Shown here: piece after piece, positions 1-5,493 of the stretch
Position numbering within the stretch: position 1 is the stretch's first letter
How the letters are laid out: each line of letters begins with the position of its first letter
Assembly (NCBI GenBank): GCA_035527455.1
Contig: DATLAN010000437.1
Location: 1-5,533, forward strand
Source: DATLAN01 sp035527455
GTDB taxonomy: Bacteria > Planctomycetota > Planctomycetia > Pirellulales > Thermoguttaceae
Direction: 5' to 3'
DNA: 5,533 nt
The notes under the pieces: model-generated
Seen by the model: only the letters and a program-made list of their open reading frames with translations
The model's database searches: none
Told to the model about the DNA's origin: nothing
Position numbers and translations under genes: made by a program

Positions 1-2060
1 GCCTCGCCGACCAGCGCGAGATACTTCGGCTGCTCGAACGATTCGATCCGCACGTTCTTGACCACCACCAACTGACTCTGGCCGGGCAGGACCACCAGGG
101 GCTCCAAACCGTCCACGCCGGCGTAGTCGATCTCGACCGGCACCGGCTGGGACCGGCCGCAACGGAACATCAGCCGGACGGCCGCCGGATCGAACTCCAC
201 CGGCTCACGGCCGACGTTGGTCACGTACAGCCCGACGAACAACCGGTTCGTGTCGTGGGCCTGCGAAAAGCTCCAGTCGAGCCCGGCCACCGTCACGAAC
301 TCCAATCCTTGCCAACCGAGCGGCTTCGAGCGAGTCGTCACGCGGCTGACGCTGTACTGGTCGTCCACGCGAACCATCGACCACAAGGGGTCCGTTTCGT
401 CGACGGCCGGCTCCGGCACCGCGGCGGTCTCCGCTGCCGCGTATCCCGGGCTGGAATGGTCATCGGCGATTCGTACGCTTTCGTCGGATGGTCGGGGCGT
501 TCCGTCACCGGGTGTTTCTCGTCGCTGTCGTATCGGATCCGACGGCGCGGCGCTGGGGCGATGCTGGGCAAGTTGGCCGACCGTGTCCGAGCCGTCGCTC
601 CTCGGCACTTCAGGCGACTTCGTGTCGGCGGCGGCGAACACAGGCAAGGGGACGTTACCGAGTTCCTTCAACGCGATCACCGCCTGCCGCGATGGTTTCC
701 AAGATCGCACGCGGCGCAGCCCTCGATCGAATTCCGCTTTGGCGTATTGAATCATTCGGGCCAGCGACGGCGCGTCCGTCCCCGTGAACCGCCCGGGCTC
801 GCCGAACTCGGCCGTGCGATTGGCCGCCGGCGCGAAGTCGGGCCCTCCGTCAGGTTGTCCGAGTGGCTCGTCGGCCTGCGGCGGAGATTCCGTGGTGGCA
901 TTGGCTTGATCGTCTTCCGCTTCTTCCGCCACGATCCGTGTCCCCGCGACGATCGCCACCGCCGCCAGAAATACCAACGCGACCGGCAGCAGCACCAGGC
1001 GGTGGATCTGCGTGACCAGCCTTCGCCTCTTGTCGAGCAGACCGGCCACGCGACCTTCCAGCGGACACCGCGGCTGAAGGATGCCGATGGCCGCCATGGC
1101 CGATCGGGCCGGCGACGACCCTTCGGAGAGCCTCAGCAGCGTCCGGGCGTAGCCCAGCACGTCGCCGGCCTTGATCACGAAATTGTCGCAGACTTCCTCT
1201 CGCGCCCGGGCCAGTTCGCGGCCCAACAGGTAGATCAACGGGTGCGGCCAGAAAACGACGTGCACCAACCGCTGCAAGAGTCCCACCGCATGGTCGCGCC
1301 GGACGATGTGGGCACATTCGTGCACCAGCACGTCGCGCAACTGCGGCGCGTCCAAATGCCAAACGAGATTCGTCGGCAATACCACTACGCGGCGGAAGAT
1401 GCCCAAGCTGATCGGGCTGCCCAGCCGGTCGCAGGTGGCGATCGGCGGCAAGACGCCGACGCCCAGCGCACGGCGGACCTGATCGGGCAAGGGGCCCAGT
1501 CTCCGCGGATCGAGCGGGACCAATTCGCGCCGCAAGACGATCAGCAGACGCCACCCCCAGGCCAGCCGGGCGACGAGAACCACCGCTCCGCAGATCCAGA
1601 CGACGACCAGGCCGCCCAGCGCCGCCCGAACGCGATCGGCCCACGACATGGGCGGCTCGGCCGGCACGGTCGCCGCCACGCCGCCCTCTTGCGAAAACGG
1701 ACTACCCACCCCCGACGCATCCGCCGAAGCGTCGAGAGTCCCCGACGCGGCGAGCGAAGCGAAGGTCGTGCCCGCTTCTTCTCCCGCCGGCGGTGAAGCG
1801 GCTGCTTCTTCTTCAGGCGGCAAGAGCGGCAGACGAACCAGCGACCACTGCGTCTGTTGAAACGCCCACGCCGCCAACGGCCCCACCGACACGCAGGCCA
1901 ACGCACAAAGCCAGATCACGTAGTGGGCCGCCGGGTTGCGTCGGGCCAGCAGACGCGAGAGCATCCACGCCAACAGCACCACGCCGGCGATCTGCACCGC
2001 CACGTTGACGATCAGCACAACCGTCTGATCGCCCGGGTAGAAGTCGAGCAACGCTTTCAC
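1..2060 (-). CDS. M56 (BlaR1/MecR1-like) membrane zinc metalloprotease, antirepressor partner of BlaI; 3' end outside window
   Basis: Read on the minus strand, the frame is open from a GTG at 2060 to the window edge: 686 codons with no stop. Known role of the family: a membrane sensor whose cytoplasmic zinc protease domain relieves repression by a BlaI-type partner. Visible: hydrophobic segments at about residues 12-33, 47-66, 148-168 and 355-372. Between the third and fourth lies the M56 core, with HECAH at 247-251, the following RRDH, and a downstream AREEVCDN (286-293) expected to supply the third zinc ligand. The loop at about 85-140 is rich in Ala, Glu and Pro. After the last membrane segment comes a polar, Pro/Asp-rich linker (about 376-555), then a beta-rich stretch (about 560-686) with LFVGLYVTNVGREPVEF, resembling DUF4352/immunoglobulin-like folds (inference). 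No SxxK follows residue 376, so a beta-lactam sensor is not supported in the visible part. The GTG overlaps the repressor stop by 4 bases and AGGAG lies at 2067-2071, six bases upstream. It already exceeds the roughly 600 residues usual for BlaR1. Confidence 0.9.
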   Translation of the reverse strand, partial: MKALLDFYPGDQTVVLIVNVAVQIAGVVLLAWMLSRLLARRNPAAHYVIWLCALACVSVGPLAAWAFQQTQWSLVRLPLLPPEEEAAASPPAGEEAGTTFASLAASGTLDASADASGVGSPFSQEGGVAATVPAEPPMSWADRVRAALGGLVVVWICGAVVLVARLAWGWRLLIVLRRELVPLDPRRLGPLPDQVRRALGVGVLPPIATCDRLGSPISLGIFRRVVVLPTNLVWHLDAPQLRDVLVHECAHIVRRDHAVGLLQRLVHVVFWPHPLIYLLGRELARAREEVCDNFVIKAGDVLGYARTLLRLSEGSSPARSAMAAIGILQPRCPLEGRVAGLLDKRRRLVTQIHRLVLLPVALVFLAAVAIVAGTRIVAEEAEDDQANATTESPPQADEPLGQPDGGPDFAPAANRTAEFGEPGRFTGTDAPSLARMIQYAKAEFDRGLRRVRSWKPSRQAVIALKELGNVPLPVFAAADTKSPEVPRSDGSDTVGQLAQHRPSAAPSDPIRQRRETPGDGTPRPSDESVRIADDHSSPGYAAAETAAVPEPAVDETDPLWSMVRVDDQYSVSRVTTRSKPLGWQGLEFVTVAGLDWSFSQAHDTNRLFVGLYVTNVGREPVEFDPAAVRLMFRCGRSQPVPVEIDYAGVDGLEPLVVLPGQSQLVVVKNVRIESFEQPKYLALVGE

Positions 2061-2449
2061 GGCACGCTCCTCTCGGCCTTCTCGATCATGGATCGAATGC
2101 GTTGGGCTTCCGCTTCCGAGACGCCGCGCCCTTCCAGCAGCGCCATCACCAGCATGTCGGCCGATCCGGCGAACGCGGTATTGACCAGCCGCTCGACCAT
2201 TCCCCGCAACGTGGCTTCCCGCCGGCGCAGCGCGAAATACCGATACGCCGTGCCGTGCGGCTCATGTGCCAGCCAGCCCTTTTCCTCCAGCCGGGTCATC
2301 AACGTCTGGACGGTGTTTCGGGCGACTTCCCGCCGGGCGAAAAGGGCCTCCCACACCTCGGCCACCGTCGTCCGGCCGCGCTCCCAGACGACGTTCATGA
2401 TCTCGATTTGACGTTCCGACAGCGGGGCAGGTTCATGGGGGCTCGTCAT
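2057..2449 (-). CDS. BlaI/MecI/CopY-family winged-helix transcriptional repressor
   Basis: A 130-residue protein, the usual length for this family (about 120-130). The N-terminal winged helix spans about residues 10-73: LSERQIEIMNVVW opens it as in BlaI/MecI, ARNTVQTLMTRLEEKGWL (43-60) is the recognition-helix region, and YRYFAL (69-74) fits the wing. The C-terminal helices (about 75-127) correspond to the dimerisation part. Family members bind as dimers to TAC/GTA inverted repeats and are inactivated, often by cleavage near the start of the C-terminal domain, when the M56 partner is triggered. N90-T-A-F93 lies near where MecI/BlaI are cut (Asn-Phe), but the match is loose. The ATG start is supported by AAGGAG at 2457-2462, seven bases upstream. 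It is first in an operon with the M56 gene, overlapping it by GTGA, which indicates translational coupling. The promoter with an abutting inverted repeat suggests it controls its own operon. The wider targets cannot be told from this window. Confidence 0.95.
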   Translation of the reverse strand: MTSPHEPAPLSERQIEIMNVVWERGRTTVAEVWEALFARREVARNTVQTLMTRLEEKGWLAHEPHGTAYRYFALRRREATLRGMVERLVNTAFAGSADMLVMALLEGRGVSEAEAQRIRSMIEKAERSVP

Positions 2450-2497
2450 GGGATGACTCCTTCGCGAATCTCACCGACACGTATCAACCAACTTTAC

Positions 2498-2526
2498 GTT
2501 CTAACCGGTTTGGGGGCCGCTGTCAA
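2498..2526 (-). promoter_or_regulatory. Probable sigma70-type promoter of the blaI-M56 operon
   Basis: On the minus strand TTGACA (2521-2526, a perfect -35 consensus) is followed after exactly 17 bases by TAGAAC (2498-2503), matching four of six bases of the -10 consensus. Transcription would begin near 2491, giving a leader of roughly 40 bases to the repressor ATG at 2449. Position and spacing are right for the operon; no transcript data support it. Confidence 0.65.
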
Positions 2527-2538
2527 CTACGACCGTAG
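2527..2538. promoter_or_regulatory. Candidate BlaI-type operator
   Basis: CTAC-GACC-GTAG is an inverted repeat with four bases between half-sites. The core of known staphylococcal BlaI/MecI operators (TACTACATATGTAGTA) has the same CTAC-N4-GTAG geometry. It directly abuts the minus-strand -35 box, where a bound dimer would hinder RNA polymerase, so autorepression of the operon is a reasonable inference. The outer bases (AA and GC) do not extend the symmetry, so the match is only to the core. A weaker inverted pair, ACGTA/TACGT with 11 bases between, lies at 2479-2499 in the leader and -10 region and might be a second site. Confidence 0.5.
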
Positions 2539-2574
2539 GCAGAAAAAGGCGTCGCCTCGGCAGGATCCGTCCGC

Positions 2575-2580
2575 TATAAT
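2575..2580 (+). promoter_or_regulatory. Possible -10 box for the sugar reductase gene
   Basis: A perfect TATAAT lies 118 bases before the start codon of the downstream reductase gene, in an otherwise GC-rich setting. No convincing -35 element is seen 16-18 bases upstream (TCGCCT at 17), so this is a partial promoter call. If used, it would give a leader of about 110 bases containing the 21-base-period repeat. Confidence 0.35.
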
Positions 2581-2653
2581 GCGGTTAGCCCCCTTCCTGG
2601 GTAGAAGCCTTGCGTCGCCTCGATCCCGAGTAACACCCCAACCACCGTTTTCT

Positions 2654-2689
2654 TCGTTCATCATTCATAATTCCTCGTTCATCATTCAT
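2654..2689 (+). repeat. Two-copy direct repeat (15 bases, period 21) just before the reductase start
   Basis: TCGTTCATCATTCAT occurs exactly at 2654-2668 and again at 2675-2689, separated by AATTCC. The second copy ends nine bases before the ATG at 2699. The stretch is AT- and pyrimidine-rich, unlike the surrounding high-GC DNA, and leaves no Shine-Dalgarno sequence in front of the gene. It resembles a short tandem array fragment; its function is unknown. Confidence 0.75.
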
Positions 2690-2698
2690 CCATTCCCC

Positions 2699-3655
2699 AT
2701 GTCCCACCGTGCCCTGATCACCGGCGTTTCCGGATTCGTCGGGGGCTTTCTGGCGGAACACCTGCTCGAGTGCGGCGACGCCGTGCTGGGATGTTCGCCG
2801 GACGGAAAGTGGGAGCCGACCAGCCCGGAGGAACTCCGCGATCGTGTGGAACTGGTCGGCTGGAACATCGGCGATCCCGAGGGATTGTCGTTGGAATCCC
2901 GGCGGCGGATCGAATGCTTCCGGCCCGATTGTGTCTATCACCTGGCTGCCTTGAGCGTGCCGCAGGATTGCGGGCAGGACGAACCGTTGCCGCGGGCCGT
3001 GGCCGTGAACGTCGACGGGACGCGGCGGGTGATGGAACTGGTCGCCTCCTTGCCTTCACGGCCGCGGGTCCTCTTCACCAGCAGCAGCCACGTCTACGCG
3101 CCCGTCTCGCCCCAGTCGCCGAAGATCGACGAAACGGCCCCACTGGCACCCCGCCGCGGCTACGGCCGGACCAAGCTGGCGGCCGAGAGCGAGGTTCGCC
3201 GGGCCGTGGAGCAAGCCGGCTGCGACGCGGTGATCGCTCGCAGCTTCCAGCACACCGGCCCGCAGCAGAACCCGCGGATGATGTTGCCCGAGTGGACCCG
3301 GCAGTTCGCCACCGGCGGATCGGAGCCGGTGAAGGTCTTTACACGCGACGCCCGGATCGACCTGACCGACGTTCGCGACGTGGTCCGCGCCTATAAGCTG
3401 CTGATGGAGCGTGGCGAGCGGGGCGAGATCTACAACGTCGGCTCCGGCGTCAGTCGCCGCAGCGGCGACGTGCTGGACGTGCTCCGAACCATGGCCGATC
3501 CCAAACGGCCCATCGAGGAACTGCATCCCGGCTTCAAACAGGATCCCATCGCCGATATCACCCGGCTCGTCCGATGCACCGGCTGGCGTGCTAGAGTTTC
3601 CTTAGAAACGACCGTCGCCGACACGCTGGCGTGGTGGCGGTCGGCTGGGGGCTAG
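2699..3655 (+). CDS. NAD(P)-dependent sugar epimerase/dehydratase family protein, GDP-4-dehydro-6-deoxy-mannose reductase-like
   Basis: A 318-residue extended short-chain dehydrogenase/reductase, near the usual 300-320 for the reductase group. Visible: the Rossmann glycine motif TGVSGFVG (8-15, GxxGxxG); the VYHLAALS strand (79-86); the TSSSHVYAP active-site Ser region (127-135); catalytic Tyr155 and Lys159 in YGRTK; and RSFQHTGPQQNPRM (181-194), which parallels the R-x-FNHTGPGQ segment of GDP-6-deoxy-mannose reductases. LTDVRDVVRAY (222-232) and IYNVGSG (244-250) are also typical of that group. Such enzymes reduce the 4-keto intermediate from GDP-mannose 4,6-dehydratase to GDP-rhamnose in the cytoplasm. 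The exact substrate is inferred: Gln184 replaces the usual Asn, and RIDLTDV replaces RDFTDV, so another nucleotide sugar is possible. The ATG is chosen because the dinucleotide-binding strand starts four residues later; the frame is open upstream, but there it reads through the repeat. No Shine-Dalgarno is visible. The last codons run into a G-rich array. The next gene on the same strand is UDP-glucose dehydrogenase, which fits polysaccharide precursor supply. Confidence 0.88.
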   Translation: MSHRALITGVSGFVGGFLAEHLLECGDAVLGCSPDGKWEPTSPEELRDRVELVGWNIGDPEGLSLESRRRIECFRPDCVYHLAALSVPQDCGQDEPLPRAVAVNVDGTRRVMELVASLPSRPRVLFTSSSHVYAPVSPQSPKIDETAPLAPRRGYGRTKLAAESEVRRAVEQAGCDAVIARSFQHTGPQQNPRMMLPEWTRQFATGGSEPVKVFTRDARIDLTDVRDVVRAYKLLMERGERGEIYNVGSGVSRRSGDVLDVLRTMADPKRPIEELHPGFKQDPIADITRLVRCTGWRARVSLETTVADTLAWWRSAGG

Positions 3656-3707
3656 GGGCTGGGGATTGGGGATTGGGGATTAGGGGCAGGGGATTGGGGA
3701 TTAGGGA
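3647..3707 (+). repeat. G-rich heptamer-like tandem array
   Basis: Degenerate 6-8-base units of the form GGGGCT(A), GGGGATT(A) and GGGGCA are repeated about nine times. Every unit has a run of three or more G, so the plus strand could form G-quadruplexes. The array starts inside the reductase gene: its last Gly-Gly codons and TAG stop lie in the first repeat unit. It is similar in style to the short heptanucleotide repeats described in filamentous cyanobacteria; relatedness is not claimed. Confidence 0.85.
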
Positions 3708-3730
3708 CGAGAGTTTTACGTCACGGTTTC

Positions 3731-3747
3731 TGCGCGCGGTGCGCGCA
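3731..3747. repeat. Perfect GC-rich hairpin
   Basis: TGCGCGC, loop GGT, GCGCGCA: a perfect 7-bp stem with a 3-base loop. TGTTTG follows, which is too short in T for a convincing intrinsic terminator, though weak termination after the reductase gene is possible. Confidence 0.6.
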
Positions 3748-3783
3748 TGTTTGACATAACGATTGTGGTAATCACGTTTAGCG

Positions 3784-3820
3784 GGCGGGCTTGCCCGCCG
3801 TTTGGTTGCGGCTTCGCCGC
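3784..3820. repeat. Pair of small GC-rich hairpins (REP-like)
   Basis: Two adjacent palindromes are visible: GGCGGGC-TT-GCCCGCC at 3784-3799 and GCGGC-TTC-GCCGC at 3808-3820. The eight bases between them are GTTTGGTT. Paired small GC palindromes between genes are typical of dispersed REP-type elements. Whether this sequence recurs in the genome cannot be seen here. A small palindrome, GGAC-T-GTCC (3832-3840), follows before the C-rich array. Confidence 0.55.
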
Positions 3821-3843
3821 GTTGCGGAAAGGGACTGTCCACT

Positions 3844-3911
3844 CCCGAGCCCCGAGCCCCCAGCCCCCAGCCCCGAGTCCCCCAGCCCCCAGCCCCCAGC
3901 CCCCAATCCCC
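3844..3911 (+). repeat. C-rich heptamer tandem array, opposite in orientation to the G-rich array
   Basis: About nine units of CCCCCAG or CCCCGAG, mostly with an exact 7-base period, end in CCCCCAATCCCC. On the minus strand these read GGGGGCT and GGGGATT, the same unit types as the array at 3647-3707, so the two arrays are in inverted orientation about 136 bases apart. The minus strand could form G-quadruplexes. The array ends 25 bases before the UDP-glucose dehydrogenase start. The frame of that gene stays open through it, giving a false Pro/Ser/Ala-rich extension. Confidence 0.88.
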
Positions 3912-3923
3912 ATTTTTCCTCCC

Positions 3924-3929
3924 AGGAGA
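3924..3929 (+). promoter_or_regulatory. Shine-Dalgarno that decides the UDP-glucose dehydrogenase start
   Basis: AGGAGA lies seven bases before a GTG at 3937. The protein then starts MRITVVGTGYVG, the canonical N-terminus of the family. This makes the GTG the start rather than the TTG at 3802, which would add 45 low-complexity residues encoded by the repeats. Confidence 0.85.
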
Positions 3930-3936
3930 CAAAATC

Positions 3937-5325
3937 GTGAGAATCACTGTCGTCGGTACCGGATACGTCGGGCTGGTCACCGGGAGCTGCCTGGCCGAGA
4001 CGGGCAACAACGTGCAATGCGTGGACTGCGATCGGCAGAAGATCGACCGGCTCAACGAGGGCGAGATTCCGATCTACGAGCCGGGGCTGGCCGAGTTGGT
4101 CCGGCGAAACACGGCGACCGGGCGGCTGCATTTCACCACCGATCTGGCCGCGGCCGCCGCCACCGCGAAGCTGATCCTGCTGGCCGTGGGCACGCCCTCG
4201 GCCGATGACGGGTCGGTCGATCTGTCGGCCCTTTGGAAGGTCGTCGAGCAGATCGCCCCGTACCTCCGCCGCGACGCGATCGTGGTGCTGAAGAGCACCG
4301 TGCCGGTGGGAACCAACGCCGCGGTGGCCGGGCGGCTGAAGGAACTGACCGGCCGCGACTGCGACGTGGCCAGCAATCCCGAGTTTCTCAAGGAAGGGGC
4401 CGCGATCGAAGACTTCATGAAGCCCGACCGCGTCGTCGTCGGCACCCGGCGCCAAGAGGTCCTGGAAGTCTTGCAGGACCTCTACCAGCCCTACCTGCGG
4501 ACCGAAAAGCCGCTGTTGGCCATGTCGCCCGAGAGCGCCGAAATGACCAAGTACGCGGCCAACTCGCTGCTGGCGACCAAGATCAGCTTCATCAACGAGA
4601 TGGCCAACCTCTGCCAGCGCGCCGGCGCCGACGTCAACGAGGTCCGCCGCGGCATCGGACACGACTCCCGCATCGGATTCGCCTTCCTCTTCCCCGGCGT
4701 CGGCTACGGCGGAAGCTGTTTCCCCAAGGACGTCTGCGGGCTGGCCTCGGCGGCGCGGCGGCTGGGGATGGACCCGCGGGTGCTCGACGCGGTCCACGAG
4801 GTCAACGTGCGGCAGAAGAACGTGCTGCCGGAGAAGATCGAGGAACATTTCGGCGGACGGGTCTCGGAACTGACGATCGCCGTGTGGGGTCTGGCGTTCA
4901 AGCCGGGCACCGACGACGTCCGCGAGGCCCCGGCGCTGGTGCTGATCGATCGGATGCTCGCCGGCGGCGCGAGGCTTCAGGTCCACGACCCGGCCGCCAT
5001 GGACAACATCCGGCGGGAATACGGCGACCGGCTCATCTACTGCGAGCATCGCGACGACGCGCTTCGCGGGGCCGACGCGTTGGCCATCATGACCGAGTGG
5101 AAACATTTCGTACACCCGGACTTCGACGAGATGCGCGAGTTGATGCGCCGGCCGATCATCTTCGACGGCCGCAACCTCTACAACCCGTCGGCCATGAAGC
5201 GGGCCGGTTTCACGTACTACAGCATCGGCCGGCCGCCGGTCCTGCCAGACGGCGAGGTCGTCCCGCCGGTGGATTTGCAGTCGTCCGTTGCGCTGGAAGC
5301 CCCGCTGGGCGGGATTGAGAGATGA
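3937..5325 (+). CDS. ugd: UDP-glucose 6-dehydrogenase (EC 1.1.1.22)
   Basis: A complete 462-residue enzyme of the UDP-glucose/GDP-mannose dehydrogenase family. It oxidises UDP-glucose twice with NAD to UDP-glucuronate in the cytoplasm, a precursor for acidic polysaccharides and for UDP-xylose- or UDP-galacturonate-type sugars. The N-terminal NAD domain has GTGYVG (7-12), LLAVGTPS (81-88), LKSTVPVGT (118-126) and SNPEFLKEG (146-154). The central helical part has KYAANSLLATKISFINE (205-221) with Lys215. GVGYGGSCFPKD (254-265) carries the catalytic nucleophile Cys261 and Asp265. The C-terminal UDP-binding domain shows WGLAFKPGTDDVREAP (317-332), TEWKHF (386-391) and DGRNLYNP (410-417). All expected active-site motifs are intact. 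About 30 residues after GRPP (431-434) form a tail longer than in most 430-440-residue homologues. Start GTG is fixed by AGGAGA seven bases upstream. It could be mistaken for GDP-mannose 6-dehydrogenase, but the motifs favour UDP-glucose. The preceding co-oriented gene is a nucleotide-sugar reductase, 281 bases away, so a shared transcript is uncertain. Confidence 0.96.
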   Translation: MRITVVGTGYVGLVTGSCLAETGNNVQCVDCDRQKIDRLNEGEIPIYEPGLAELVRRNTATGRLHFTTDLAAAAATAKLILLAVGTPSADDGSVDLSALWKVVEQIAPYLRRDAIVVLKSTVPVGTNAAVAGRLKELTGRDCDVASNPEFLKEGAAIEDFMKPDRVVVGTRRQEVLEVLQDLYQPYLRTEKPLLAMSPESAEMTKYAANSLLATKISFINEMANLCQRAGADVNEVRRGIGHDSRIGFAFLFPGVGYGGSCFPKDVCGLASAARRLGMDPRVLDAVHEVNVRQKNVLPEKIEEHFGGRVSELTIAVWGLAFKPGTDDVREAPALVLIDRMLAGGARLQVHDPAAMDNIRREYGDRLIYCEHRDDALRGADALAIMTEWKHFVHPDFDEMRELMRRPIIFDGRNLYNPSAMKRAGFTYYSIGRPPVLPDGEVVPPVDLQSSVALEAPLGGIER

Positions 5326-5331
5326 TTCTAT

Positions 5332-5387
5332 AGTAGCCATCTCGCTCCGCGAGATGCAGCCACGTCTCGCGGAGCGAGACGGCTACT
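5332..5387. repeat. Long near-perfect inverted repeat with palindromic arms (REP/BIME-like element)
   Basis: The arms at 5332-5356 and 5363-5387 match at 23 of 25 positions around a 6-base loop (CAGCCA). Each arm contains its own palindrome, TCTCGC-TCC-GCGAGA on the left and TCTCGC-GGA-GCGAGA on the right, so the element can fold as one long stem or as two short hairpins. It starts seven bases after the UDP-glucose dehydrogenase stop. It may terminate or stabilise that transcript in either direction, but no T-run follows. The architecture is that of dispersed palindromic elements mobilised by REP-associated transposases; none is encoded here. Confidence 0.85.
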
Positions 5388-5434
5388 TTGACCTTGCAGA
5401 CCGTTGCCATTTCCGCCAGGTGCCGAATGAACAA

Positions 5435-5464
5435 GCTCGCCGAAGCTGGAGCTTCGTAACGAGC
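5435..5464. repeat. Nested hairpin
   Basis: An inner stem CGAAGC-TGGA-GCTTCG (5441-5456) sits inside an outer stem GCTCG...CGAGC (5435-5439 with 5460-5464), interrupted by one base on the left and three on the right. It lies in the gene-free 5326-5533 stretch and looks like another small dispersed repeat or a structured RNA element. No T-run follows. A 10-codon ATG frame across it is not considered a gene. Confidence 0.6.
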
Positions 5465-5493
5465 GGAAACGGCGATTGTCTGGGAAGCGAAGC

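Noticed and set aside
850..1644. A 264-codon minus-strand open frame
   Set aside because: It lies in another frame of the M56 gene and its translation is Arg/Gly/Ala-rich without family motifs.
255..1796. A 513-codon plus-strand open frame
   Set aside because: It is antisense to the M56 protease. Its translation is Arg/Gln/His-rich with no recognisable motif, while the minus strand shows HECAH and membrane segments. It is a high-GC shadow.
2146..2182. A BlaR1-type cleavage site in the repressor (Asn90 to Phe93)
   Set aside because: The Asn-Phe bond cut in MecI/BlaI is not present as such; two residues separate Asn and Phe, so the site cannot be called from sequence.
2549..2622. An 11-base direct repeat GCGTCGCCTCG (2549-2559 and 2612-2622)
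   Set aside because: It is short and GC-rich and could occur by chance in this composition; it coincides with no other signal.
2102..2698. An upstream extension of the reductase frame
   Set aside because: It would run antisense through the blaI gene and through the 21-base-period repeat. The Rossmann fold begins right after the ATG at 2699.
3751..3779. A promoter for ugd starting at TTGACA (3751-3756)
   Set aside because: The -35 is perfect, but no acceptable -10 box lies 16-19 bases downstream (ACGTTT at 17).
3647..3911. CRISPR array
   Set aside because: The units are 6-8 bases with no spacers between them, and no cas gene is nearby.
3802..3936. A 45-residue N-terminal extension of UDP-glucose dehydrogenase
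   Set aside because: It is encoded by the hairpin and C-rich repeats and is Pro/Ser/Ala-rich. A GTG with a good Shine-Dalgarno gives the canonical N-terminus.
3778..5340. A 520-codon minus-strand open frame opposite ugd
   Set aside because: It is a shadow of a fully motif-supported gene and resembles no protein family. It also runs into the repeat arrays at its end.
5427..5459. A 10-residue ATG open frame after ugd
   Set aside because: It coincides with the nested hairpin, has no Shine-Dalgarno and is too short to support as a gene.
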